Source: Spirochaetales bacterium
GTDB taxonomy: Bacteria > Spirochaetota > Spirochaetia > SZUA-6 > DRHE01
NCBI GenBank assembly: GCA_023136785.1
Contig: JAGLQP010000174.1
Span: forward strand, 1 to 5,150
Direction: 5' to 3'
Length of the DNA: 5,150 nucleotides
Shown here: positions 1-5,150 of the stretch, piece by piece
Position numbering within the stretch: the stretch's first letter is position 1
Layout: each line of letters begins with the position of its first letter
Notes under the pieces: model-generated
Databases searched by the model: none
Told to the model about the DNA's origin: nothing
Seen by the model: only the letters and a program-made list of their open reading frames with translations
Program-made: the position numbers and the translations under genes

Positions 1-515
1 TTGCTCCAATTCATCTCAACTCCTGACTTTTTCAGGTACTCAATTTCATCTTCTCTGGAGATTTGCAGATCCCGGATGGGGGTGATGACCTCAATCTCAG
101 GAGCCAGTACCTGGATCACCAAATCGAAGCGAACCTGGTCGTTTCCAGCGGCTGTGGAACCGTGAGCGATGCATTTGAAGCCCTTCTTCCGGGCATACTC
201 CACCAGTGCAATGGCCTGAAAGGTTCGTTCGGAACTCACCGACAGTGGATAGCTCCTGTTTCTTAATGCATTCCCGAAAATCATAAAGCGGACGCAGCGG
301 TTATAATACTCAGCGGTCACATCCAGAACCTGGTGTGTAAGCACTCCCAGTTTTTTGGCATGGGCCCCGATCCGATCCAGCTCCTCATCCTGAAAGCCAC
401 CGGTATTCACTATGGCTGAATGTACTTCCATGTTAAGCTCATCCCGAAGATAAATCGCACAGAATGAGGTGTCTAGTCCACCGCTAAAGGCCAGTAAAAC
501 TTTCTTCTTTTCCAT
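1..515 (-). CDS. argG: Argininosuccinate synthase, N-terminal part (3' end beyond left edge)
   Basis: The protein joins citrulline and aspartate with ATP to make argininosuccinate, the penultimate step of arginine synthesis in the cytoplasm. Seen here: 171 codons from an ATG at 515, beginning MEKKKVLLAFSGGLDTSF. The SGGLDTS loop (residues 11-17) is the N-type ATP pyrophosphatase P-loop of this family. YPLSVSSER (89-97) and AHGSTAAGNDQVRFD (117-131) match the conserved nucleotide and substrate-binding segments; the Ser-Thr after AHG, where many bacteria have Cys-Thr, resembles Bacteroidota versions as I recall them. The full protein is usually about 400 residues, so a bit less than half is present. 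The start lies 5 bases after the stop of the acyltransferase gene, which indicates one operon. No Shine-Dalgarno sequence precedes the ATG, which is common in Bacteroidota. Family identity is very sure; lineage is inferred. Confidence 0.96.
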   Translation of the reverse strand, partial: MEKKKVLLAFSGGLDTSFCAIYLRDELNMEVHSAIVNTGGFQDEELDRIGAHAKKLGVLTHQVLDVTAEYYNRCVRFMIFGNALRNRSYPLSVSSERTFQAIALVEYARKKGFKCIAHGSTAAGNDQVRFDLVIQVLAPEIEVITPIRDLQISREDEIEYLKKSGVEMNWS

Positions 516-520
516 TGTTG

Positions 521-1120
521 CTAGGTATGATTAATCTTTACTTTTATGCGGTCGGCCTGCGCCTTTCCATTTACTTTTTTATCCTCTGCCGGATCCATGA
601 TCATGGCCGTGCAAAGACAATCGTCGCGTTTGGTTCTCACCAGGATGTCGTAGTAGGGGCAGCTTATGCAACCTTTCCAGAACTCATCATCGTCGGTGAG
701 CTCAGAAAAGGTAACTGGCTTGTAGCCCAGTCCGCTGTTGATCTTCATGACAGCCAGACTGGTAGTCAGACCAAAGAGTCTGGCCCCTGGGAAAAGTGTG
801 GCCGAAAGCTCAAGCGCACGTTTCTTTATTTCCCTGGCCAGTCCCACTCCCCTGAAAGCCGAAGAGACTATCAATCCACTGTTGGCCACAAACCTGTTGT
901 GGCCCCACGATTCAATATAACAAAAGCCTGCCCAAAGGCCTTCACCATTCAAGGCAATCACAGCTTTCCCTTCCTCAATCTTTCTTGTGATATATTCGGT
1001 GCTTCTGACCGCGATGCCGGTCCCCTTCTGAAGAGAGGCCTCATACAATGCCTTTTCAATTTCCGGGACATAACTCAAATGTAGTCCAGAAGCTATCGTG
1101 ATCTCTATATCTTGTTCCAT
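521..1120 (-). CDS. GNAT-family acyltransferase of the arginine operon; candidate N-acylglutamate synthase
   Basis: A 199-residue GNAT-fold protein. The segment LIVSSAFRGVGLAREI (residues 83-98) carries the acyl-CoA pyrophosphate loop R90-x-x-G93-x-A95, and the strand-helix pattern around it fits the fold. The C-terminal third is unusual for plain GNATs: FWKGCISCPYYDIL (147-160) and DDCLCTAMIMDP (167-178) hold two Cys pairs (C151/C154, C168/C170) that could bind a metal or form a structural cluster. It lies between argR and argG with gaps of 11 and 5 bases. A GNAT protein at this position in Bacteroidota arginine operons has, to my knowledge, been linked to N-acylglutamate synthesis (acetyl or succinyl), replacing ArgA/ArgJ. 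The function is therefore inferred from context and family. The reading frame opens at a TTG at 1126, but the ATG at 1120 (MEQDIEIT) is the more likely start. Substrate is not readable from the sequence. Confidence 0.88.
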   Translation of the reverse strand: MEQDIEITIASGLHLSYVPEIEKALYEASLQKGTGIAVRSTEYITRKIEEGKAVIALNGEGLWAGFCYIESWGHNRFVANSGLIVSSAFRGVGLAREIKKRALELSATLFPGARLFGLTTSLAVMKINSGLGYKPVTFSELTDDDEFWKGCISCPYYDILVRTKRDDCLCTAMIMDPAEDKKVNGKAQADRIKVKINHT

Positions 1121-1131
1121 TTTCAACTGTG

Positions 1132-1620
1132 TTAATTCTTTAAACTGCCCGATGGTTCCTGTATCAAACCGGGCATCCGTATCTTTAGCAGATTCACCAA
1201 ATCGGATCTGGTCACCCCATCCCTGGGAATGAGCAGGATGGTGTCGTCGCCCGCAATGGTTCCTGCAATCTCGTAGGCATCGAGTCCGTCAATGGTATAG
1301 GCAATGCTGCCGGCATGTCCGGGCAGGGTTCTCAGAATGGCCATCCCCTGTGCAAAATTCATGGAGATCAACCCATTGAACCCAGGTTCCGGAAGTGCCG
1401 CCTCCTCCACAGTTTGCTCCTTATCCGGAAGGATGTACACATACCCCGAAGCATTATCGGGCATTTTTGCCACCTTCAGGTATTTCAGATCCCGGGACAG
1501 GGTCGCCTGGGTGACTTTGAAGCCTTCCTCGGACAGAAAGTTGAGGAGCACTTCCTGGCTGGTGATCTTCCGGGTTTCAATGATGTGCCGCAACCGGGCA
1601 AGTCGCACAGACCGTTCCAT
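1132..1620 (-). CDS. argR: Arginine repressor ArgR
   Basis: A 162-residue transcription regulator that binds arginine and operator DNA as a hexamer, with the usual family length of about 150-160. The N-terminal winged helix covers roughly residues 1-70, with the recognition-helix signature TQATLSRDLKYL (37-48). The C-terminal oligomerisation and arginine-binding domain holds GTIAGDDTILLI (120-131); the Asp pair D125-D126 is the arginine-contacting site known in the family. It is the first gene of the minus-strand arginine operon and is followed after 11 bases by the GNAT gene and then argG, so it probably autoregulates the operon. A weak CAGGA (1629-1633 on the minus strand) lies 8 bases upstream of the ATG, and supports this start. 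The terminal TAA at 1132-1134 is only a few bases ahead of the next start, consistent with cotranscription. Confidence 0.96.
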   Translation of the reverse strand: MERSVRLARLRHIIETRKITSQEVLLNFLSEEGFKVTQATLSRDLKYLKVAKMPDNASGYVYILPDKEQTVEEAALPEPGFNGLISMNFAQGMAILRTLPGHAGSIAYTIDGLDAYEIAGTIAGDDTILLIPRDGVTRSDLVNLLKIRMPGLIQEPSGSLKN

Positions 1621-1652
1621 AGTCGTTGTCCTGCATGTTTATGATAAATAGC

Positions 1653-1666
1653 TGTATATTTTTACA
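1653..1666. promoter_or_regulatory. Candidate ArgR operator (ARG-box-like palindrome)
   Basis: The 14-base sequence TGTATATTTTTACA is an AT-rich imperfect palindrome with TGTA/TACA arms, lying 33 bases upstream of the argR start. ARG boxes of other bacteria are AT-rich palindromes of similar size, though with other arm sequences. A second short palindrome, TTTATGATAAA (1638-1648), lies between it and the gene; the centre distance of about 16-17 bases differs from the 21 typical of paired E. coli boxes. Assignment as an ArgR site is inferred from position and symmetry only. Confidence 0.4.
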
Positions 1667-1687
1667 TTATTTGCAGGGGAAAAACAA
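1659..1687 (-). promoter_or_regulatory. Weak candidate promoter for argR-GNAT-argG
   Basis: On the minus strand TTGTTT (1682-1687) and TAAAAA (1659-1664) are separated by 17 bases and would place a transcription start about 30 bases before argR. The -10-like element overlaps the operator-like palindrome, as expected for repression. Matches to the sigma-70 consensus are poor (three and four of six), and no clean Bacteroidota TTTG / TAnnTTTG pair was found, so this is only a suggestion. Confidence 0.2.
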
Positions 1688-1756
1688 GGATCTTTTCACG
1701 AAGGATTCAGGATTCGTCGACTTGCCGCACCGACTGTCCTAGAGTACCTTGTAGCC

Positions 1757-2860
1757 ATGGAGCAGGAAACGCAGCTGCTGAAGAGCCTCGGCTTTCCGGA
1801 TCTTCGCTTCCACAGTGCCTTCAACCACTTCGACTTCAAGCGCCCCGGCCGGAGGATCCTGGTCATCGGCCCTATGGGCTCGGGGAAAACCGAGTACAGT
1901 GCCCGAGTGTGGCGGGACTCTCAGGTAGCCCAGAGAAAAACCGAATTGGTTCGGGAGATGACCACAGCCTCTGGAGCGGATCGACGCAAAGTGTTCTTCA
2001 TCCGTTCGATGCTGGACAAGGAGAGATTTCCCGACTACCCTGCCGACGCCCTGCCCTACCGAAACGGATATGAACGCTGCGGCGATTACACCGCAGACAT
2101 TAGAGATTCCTTCGAGCTGGAAGCGGTCATCGCCAAACATCCGGAGGTAGGCACCTGGATCATCGATGAAGCTGCCTTTTACGAGGAACGTCTGGCCTAT
2201 GTGGTGGAAAACGATTCGCGGCTGCGGGGAACGGTGTTCATCTTTCCCTCCCTGATCCTCAATTTCCGTCGGGAGATCTTCAACGCCACCGCCCGCCTGC
2301 TCCTCGAAACGGCCACCGACATCTTTCCGCTGACGGCTTACTGCGAGCACGGTGAATGTCTGGAAGACTCTCTGAACACCTATCGCTACTATCTCGTGGG
2401 CGCCCAGGAGTGCCCGGCTCTGTATTTTGACCCGTTGATCATCGTGGGCGGGGATCAGGAGAAAACAGATCCCCGCGAACCCAATTACTGTACCCGCTGC
2501 GATGCCCATCACTACCTGCCGGCCAAGGAGTATACCTACCTGATTCTCAAGCCCTTAGGGGAGAAAGTGGCCGCCGGCGATCTAGAGCCGCTGCGCACGG
2601 AGTTAGGTTTGATCCAGAGCAGCATGGGACAATCCAGGCTGTATCAGCATATGACCGAGCGCTACCTCGACGTTGAGGAGCCGAGACCGGTGATGATGAA
2701 TGCCCTGAAGGTTGCCTGCATCGCCGAAAAAGCGTTGAGTTTTCTCTACGCGGAACAGAATCTGGTTTCCCGGCAGCAGGTCATCGAGCTGATCGACACC
2801 CTCGGGCTTGATCGGGAGTACCTGGAACGGCGCTTACGGGACAACGGCCGGATTCTATAA
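1757..2860 (+). CDS. Thymidine-kinase-fold protein (type II TK-like) with C-terminal extension
   Basis: A 367-residue P-loop protein resembling type II (TK1-like) thymidine kinases, which phosphorylate thymidine to dTMP in salvage. Visible features: Walker A GPMGSGKT (38-45); a DE pair in WIIDEAAFYEE (134-144), equivalent to the TK1 magnesium/catalytic DE..F segment; a possible metal knuckle C196-x4-C201 (YCEHGEC); and IIVGGDQEK..PREPNYCTRC (228-248), which matches the TK1 lasso region with a final CxxC (C245/C248). Typical enzymes are about 190-230 residues. Here there is a longer insert after the P-loop and an extra, mostly helical ~110 residues after the lasso (about 260-367), which I do not recognise. 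Kinase activity on thymidine is thus plausible but unproven; another nucleoside or a regulatory role is possible. The start is uncertain: there is no ribosome binding site before this ATG, and the frame stays open upstream to 1652 with no other ATG, GTG or TTG. The stop overlaps a possible start of the lipoprotein gene. Confidence 0.8.
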   Translation: MEQETQLLKSLGFPDLRFHSAFNHFDFKRPGRRILVIGPMGSGKTEYSARVWRDSQVAQRKTELVREMTTASGADRRKVFFIRSMLDKERFPDYPADALPYRNGYERCGDYTADIRDSFELEAVIAKHPEVGTWIIDEAAFYEERLAYVVENDSRLRGTVFIFPSLILNFRREIFNATARLLLETATDIFPLTAYCEHGECLEDSLNTYRYYLVGAQECPALYFDPLIIVGGDQEKTDPREPNYCTRCDAHHYLPAKEYTYLILKPLGEKVAAGDLEPLRTELGLIQSSMGQSRLYQHMTERYLDVEEPRPVMMNALKVACIAEKALSFLYAEQNLVSRQQVIELIDTLGLDREYLERRLRDNGRIL

Positions 2861-2883
2861 TGAGAATCGGGAATAGACAGAAT

Positions 2884-2888
2884 AGAGG
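2884..2888 (+). promoter_or_regulatory. Ribosome binding site deciding the lipoprotein start
   Basis: AGAGG lies 4 bases before the ATG at 2893. No comparable purine tract serves the earlier in-frame ATG at 2860, which overlaps the upstream stop codon. This favours 2893 as the true start. Confidence 0.5.
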
Positions 2889-2892
2889 TTTC

Positions 2893-3597
2893 ATGAAGTA
2901 TAGCCTCCCGTCCCCACGTAGTAAAAAAATCCTGTGGATCCTCCTATCCTTCGTCCTTGCCCTTGCCTTCCTCTCCTGTACGGGAGAACCTCCGGAGATC
3001 GTACGGGTATCCTGGCAATTGAATATCGTTGACGATCGGGAGCAGGACCTCTCCTATCAAACCCTGAGTCTGTTCGTGAAACCCAACGATCCGGATGGCT
3101 TCGAGGACATTGAGGACGTTTATCTGATCAACGATGAGCAGGAGCTGTTTTGGCGTCTCGACGGTGAATCCTGGATTCAGTCAGGCTCGGGTCAGGAGAT
3201 TTGGATCGGGAGCAATTCCCTGAAAATGCCCGACGGCGCTTCCTTTCCCGCGGGGGAATACCGGATTCTGCTCCGGGATGTCGGTGGTGATTCTGCAGAG
3301 CAAACGATCCGCCTCGAACTTCTTTCCCTCAAAGAGGCGAAGAGATACCTGCCGAAGGTGACCGTCGGAAGCGGAGAGATTTTAGTTGCTGGAGACTCCA
3401 CGTCGTATCAGTTGTGGCTCTACGACGCCAATCGACGCTACGTCAATTCTTTTCCCGTCTCAAGAGGATCGGTGGCGCTGGATTCAATCACCAGGTCCCA
3501 ACCTCCGCTGCAAGGGGGGTTCAGCTTCAAGGTGCATGCCTTCGTGGAAAATCAAAATCTGGGCGTCACCTCGGGACCCTATTACGTGAAGCCCTGA
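2893..3597 (+). CDS. Putative lipoprotein of unknown function
   Basis: A 234-residue protein with a classic lipoprotein signal: a basic n-region (R9, K11, K12), a hydrophobic core ILWILLSFVLALAFLS and Cys29 as the likely lipidated residue. The residue at -3 is Phe (AFLSC), a departure from the usual Leu that spirochaete lipoboxes tolerate. The mature part is acidic and probably rich in beta strands; around mature start it has the pattern VSWQLN...LSLFVKPNDPDGFEDIEDV, which suggests an immunoglobulin-like or similar sandwich fold, but I recognise no named domain. It would be anchored in a membrane facing the periplasm or the surface. An in-frame ATG at 2860 overlaps the stop of the kinase-like gene (TAATG); using it would add 11 residues and put the Cys at 40. 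Either way the two genes are likely cotranscribed and perhaps translationally coupled. A functional link between a cytoplasmic kinase-fold protein and a lipoprotein is not obvious. Confidence 0.82.
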   Translation: MKYSLPSPRSKKILWILLSFVLALAFLSCTGEPPEIVRVSWQLNIVDDREQDLSYQTLSLFVKPNDPDGFEDIEDVYLINDEQELFWRLDGESWIQSGSGQEIWIGSNSLKMPDGASFPAGEYRILLRDVGGDSAEQTIRLELLSLKEAKRYLPKVTVGSGEILVAGDSTSYQLWLYDANRRYVNSFPVSRGSVALDSITRSQPPLQGGFSFKVHAFVENQNLGVTSGPYYVKP

Positions 3598-3612
3598 AGC
3601 GAAGCTTTGAGC

Positions 3613-3629
3613 GTCGCTGTTACGGCGAC
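3613..3629. terminator. Weak hairpin between convergent genes
   Basis: GTCGC (3613-3617) and GCGAC (3625-3629) form a 5-base-pair stem, extendable by one G-U pair, over a short loop. It sits where the lipoprotein gene (ending 3597) and the H1-like gene (ending 3620) converge, and overlaps the last codons of the latter. There is no directly adjoining T-run, so intrinsic termination is only a guess. Confidence 0.25.
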
Positions 3630-4309
3630 TCTCGCGTTGCCTTTTCCCGCACTTCCAGGGCGTGGATTTCCGCATTGATCTTTTCGATATCTGCGACAAG
3701 CGTGCCCAAAGTTTCCTGATCGCTCTTTGCCGGGGTCTTCTTCTTCTGAGCCCGGAAGTAGCTCTCCCCAAGCTGGGTGTAGAGTTTCTGCCGTTTTCGC
3801 ATCTCCACCGAGATACTGGCCTTGATCCCGAGGATGCGGGCGGACTTCCGAGTCGCCCGGGCCGTGGCTTTCAAGGCCGCTCCCAGCCCCTTCCCCGCCT
3901 TCTCGGCGGCGGGTCCCAACTCCTCTTTCACTTTCTTCGTTGCCTCGGATAAACTCTCTTTTGCCCGCTTGGCGACCGGGGCTACATCTTTTTCTACTTT
4001 CTTCTGAATCCCTTCGGTGAACGCCTGGGCGGCCTTTCCCGCCCTGGCCGCACCGCTGACCGTCTTCTCTGCGACTTCTTTCACCTTTTTCGTCACCTTG
4101 CGGGTCGTCTCTTTGGCCTCCGAGACCACGGATTTTGGCGTGCTCGGTTTTTTGGCTGCTGCTGTTCTGGCGGTACTCGCTCCGCTCGTGCCGGTCGCTG
4201 CGCGAGCTGGGTAAACATTTTTTGACCCGGAGGCACTTCCCGGTTTTGTTTTGGTTCTTTTTGTTTGCGGTGATTTCTGCTGCTCACTGCTTTTTTTCTG
4301 CTCGGTCAT
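3620..4309 (-). CDS. Lys/Ala-rich histone H1-like or LEA-like protein with coiled-coil tail
   Basis: A 229-residue, strongly basic, low-complexity protein with no cysteine or tryptophan. Residues 1-60 are a disordered Lys/Ser/Thr/Pro/Gln-rich tail with TAAAKKPSTPKS (49-60), reminiscent of eukaryotic H1 and bacterial H1-like tails. Residues 61-155 are repetitive amphipathic helix with two copies of TKKVKE (73-78, 124-129) and AEK-type heptad or 11-residue periodicity, similar to LEA or apolipoprotein-like helices. Residues 160-223 form a more complex segment, LGIKASISVEMRKRQKLYTQLGE followed by a Glu/Ile/Leu-patterned helix ending ALEVRE, probably a coiled coil; this is the part most useful for homology search. 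No signal peptide or membrane segment is seen. DNA binding and nucleoid condensation are plausible; a role in stress protection or cytoskeletal scaffolding is equally open. The start is well supported by a strong ribosome binding site. It is converging with the lipoprotein gene. Confidence 0.78.
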   Translation of the reverse strand: MTEQKKSSEQQKSPQTKRTKTKPGSASGSKNVYPARAATGTSGASTARTAAAKKPSTPKSVVSEAKETTRKVTKKVKEVAEKTVSGAARAGKAAQAFTEGIQKKVEKDVAPVAKRAKESLSEATKKVKEELGPAAEKAGKGLGAALKATARATRKSARILGIKASISVEMRKRQKLYTQLGESYFRAQKKKTPAKSDQETLGTLVADIEKINAEIHALEVREKATRESP

Positions 4310-4317
4310 AGTCTTTT

Positions 4318-4324
4318 CTCCCCC
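4318..4324 (-). promoter_or_regulatory. Strong ribosome binding site of the H1-like gene
   Basis: GGGGGAG on the minus strand lies 8 bases upstream of the ATG at 4309, ideal Shine-Dalgarno spacing. It fixes the start and contrasts with the absent site before argG in the left block. Confidence 0.65.
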
Positions 4325-4440
4325 TTATGTCCGTACTAAATCTTGGACAGGGTCAACAGGGTTTGCCGCACACTACTGTGTAGAAAACCTCTGCTCAATC
4401 AAAAGATACTAACAGACCAACCTTCAGTCCAACGAAGTCA
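4325..4440 (-). other. Intergenic leader of the H1-like gene
   Basis: The gap between the iron-sulfur protein stop and the H1-like start is 131 bases. On the minus strand it contains a good -35-like TTGACC (4351-4356), but the -10 candidate TACGGA (4330-4335) is poor and only 15 bases away. A small CACA/TGTG hairpin is present near 4369-4380. No terminator with a T-run was found after the iron-sulfur gene, so both separate transcription and read-through are possible. Confidence 0.3.
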
Positions 4441-5150
4441 CTACTCGGGCAAACCTCTGTTCCGCAGTCGCTCCTTTTCCCAGACGGAGAAATCCTCCGG
4501 CGGATGGAGGATCTGCTCTTCCGGTTTCCGGTGTAACTTGGCTGCGTCGTGGGGACAACCGGTCACGCAAAGCCCACAGCCGATACAGCGATCTTCCTTC
4601 ACCGTGAACACTCCGTCCCTCTCCTCGATCGCCTGAACCTGACACCGCTCGCTGCATTCACCGCAACCCTGACACTCTTCCGGATCGATCGCAGCGATGT
4701 AGTTCGCCTGGGCCACAGAGCTCTCGATCCCCTGTTCGTTGACATAGCGCAGAATCGCGCAGCAGCAGCCGCAGCAGTTGCAGAGGTACCCCAATCCCTC
4801 CTGGATATTGCTTACCGAATGCACCAATCCTATCTCCTCGCATTTGTCGAGAAGGGCCAGGGCTTGCTCGCGGGTAAGATCCCCCTCCCGGGGAGCACGG
4901 ACCCGGCTGGAGAACCCCAGACATACATCCAGAGGAAAATCGCAGGGACTGCCGACCAGGGCCCTCTCTTTTCGGCAGATACAGGGTTGAACGGTGAAGG
5001 TATTGGCTTTCTTCAGCAGAAGCCGTACATCGTCGTAGGGAAGGATCCACTCCTCTTTCACGGCACGCTGAGCCGGAATGACTCGCTGAATAGCCGGCTC
5101 GGGACTCATAATGCCCGCTGCCCCGCCCTCTGCCATGTACTCCTCGAAAA
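4441..5150 (-). CDS. 4Fe-4S ferredoxin-type protein (N-terminus beyond right edge)
   Basis: A cytoplasmic iron-sulfur protein, probably an electron carrier or electron-transfer subunit. Residues are numbered here from the ATG at 5136. The C-terminal part is a two-cluster ferredoxin: C155-x2-C158-x2-C161-x3-C165 and C184-x2-C187-x2-C190-x3-C194 followed by Pro, the classic CxxCxxCxxxCP pattern. Ahead of it are PCICR (51-55) with C65 and C72, and a dense CNCCGCCCAIL (119-129) that may hold another cluster. The segment QRVIPAQRAVKEEW and the PYDDVRLLLKKA stretch are typical of a family of ferredoxins that carry an N-terminal helical, winged-helix-like part. The ATG at 5136 is probably internal: the frame stays open upstream, reading FEEY to the window edge, and GAGGAG lies only 3 bases before that ATG. 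The redox partner is not visible; no hydrogenase or oxidoreductase gene is in view. It is followed on the same strand by the H1-like gene after 131 bases. Confidence 0.88.
   Translation of the reverse strand, partial: FEEYMAEGGAAGIMSPEPAIQRVIPAQRAVKEEWILPYDDVRLLLKKANTFTVQPCICRKERALVGSPCDFPLDVCLGFSSRVRAPREGDLTREQALALLDKCEEIGLVHSVSNIQEGLGYLCNCCGCCCAILRYVNEQGIESSVAQANYIAAIDPEECQGCGECSERCQVQAIEERDGVFTVKEDRCIGCGLCVTGCPHDAAKLHRKPEEQILHPPEDFSVWEKERLRNRGLPE

Noticed and set aside
515..1084. Plus-strand reading frame of 189 codons opposite the GNAT gene
   Set aside because: Antisense to a recognised GNAT protein, with no coherent domain and no ribosome binding site.
1304..1651. Plus-strand reading frames opposite argR
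   Set aside because: Antisense to an unambiguous ArgR; two overlapping frames with no motif.
1739..2512. Long minus-strand reading frame (257 codons) opposite the kinase-like gene
   Set aside because: It is antisense to a protein with clear P-loop and CxxC motifs; its own translation shows no family motifs and reflects the high G+C third positions of the sense gene.
3662..4214. Several plus-strand frames opposite the H1-like gene, with hydrophobic stretches that mimic membrane segments
   Set aside because: Hydrophobic Phe/Leu/Ala runs arise from reading the complement of Lys/Ala-rich codons; the minus frame has a strong ribosome binding site and a sensible protein.
4369..4380. CACA/TGTG inverted repeat as a terminator for the iron-sulfur gene
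   Set aside because: Only four base pairs and no following T-run; too weak to call.
4658..5050. Alternative minus-strand frame overlapping the iron-sulfur gene
   Set aside because: A shifted frame of the ferredoxin gene; it lacks cluster motifs, whereas the chosen frame carries two complete ones.
1..5150. CRISPR array, tRNA, rRNA, transposase or defence system
   Set aside because: No regularly spaced repeats, no tRNA-like cloverleaf, and no recombinase or transposase motif was seen on either strand.

Overview
The window carries seven protein-coding genes and no RNA genes, insertion sequences or CRISPR arrays that I can see. It falls into two blocks that meet in the 136-base gap between 1621 and 1756. 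The left block (1-1620, all on the minus strand) is the start of an arginine biosynthesis operon: argR (arginine repressor), a GNAT-family acyltransferase, and the N-terminal 171 codons of argG (argininosuccinate synthase), which runs off the left edge. The genes are 5 to 11 bases apart. The order argR - GNAT - argG, the AHGST..GNDQVRFD motif form in ArgG and the Cys-rich tail of the GNAT protein all point to the arginine operon of Bacteroidota. In that group the GNAT protein at this place is the likely N-acylglutamate synthase (first step), ArgG does the penultimate step, and ArgR senses arginine and would repress from an operator-like palindrome in the leader.

The right block (1757-5150) looks different: it is visibly richer in G+C, two of its genes have purine-rich ribosome binding sites, and gene content is unlike the left block. 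It holds a plus-strand pair, an enlarged thymidine-kinase-fold protein followed by an overlapping or nearly overlapping lipoprotein gene (1757-3597). Convergent to it on the minus strand are a Lys/Ala-rich histone H1-like or LEA-like protein (3620-4309) and, upstream of that, a multi-cluster iron-sulfur protein that continues past the right edge (4441-5150). The lipoprotein signal (Phe at -3 before the Cys) and the general character of the kinase-lipoprotein pair suggest a spirochaete, though this is an impression from family resemblance and not proof.

The simplest biological reading is a spirochaete-like (or other diderm) genome that has acquired a Bacteroidota-type arginine operon by horizontal transfer. 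The alternative is an assembly chimera joined within 1621-1756. No known defence or mobile system is visible. The least understood items are the thymidine-kinase-like protein with its extra C-terminal ~110 residues, its lipoprotein partner, and the basic H1-like protein.
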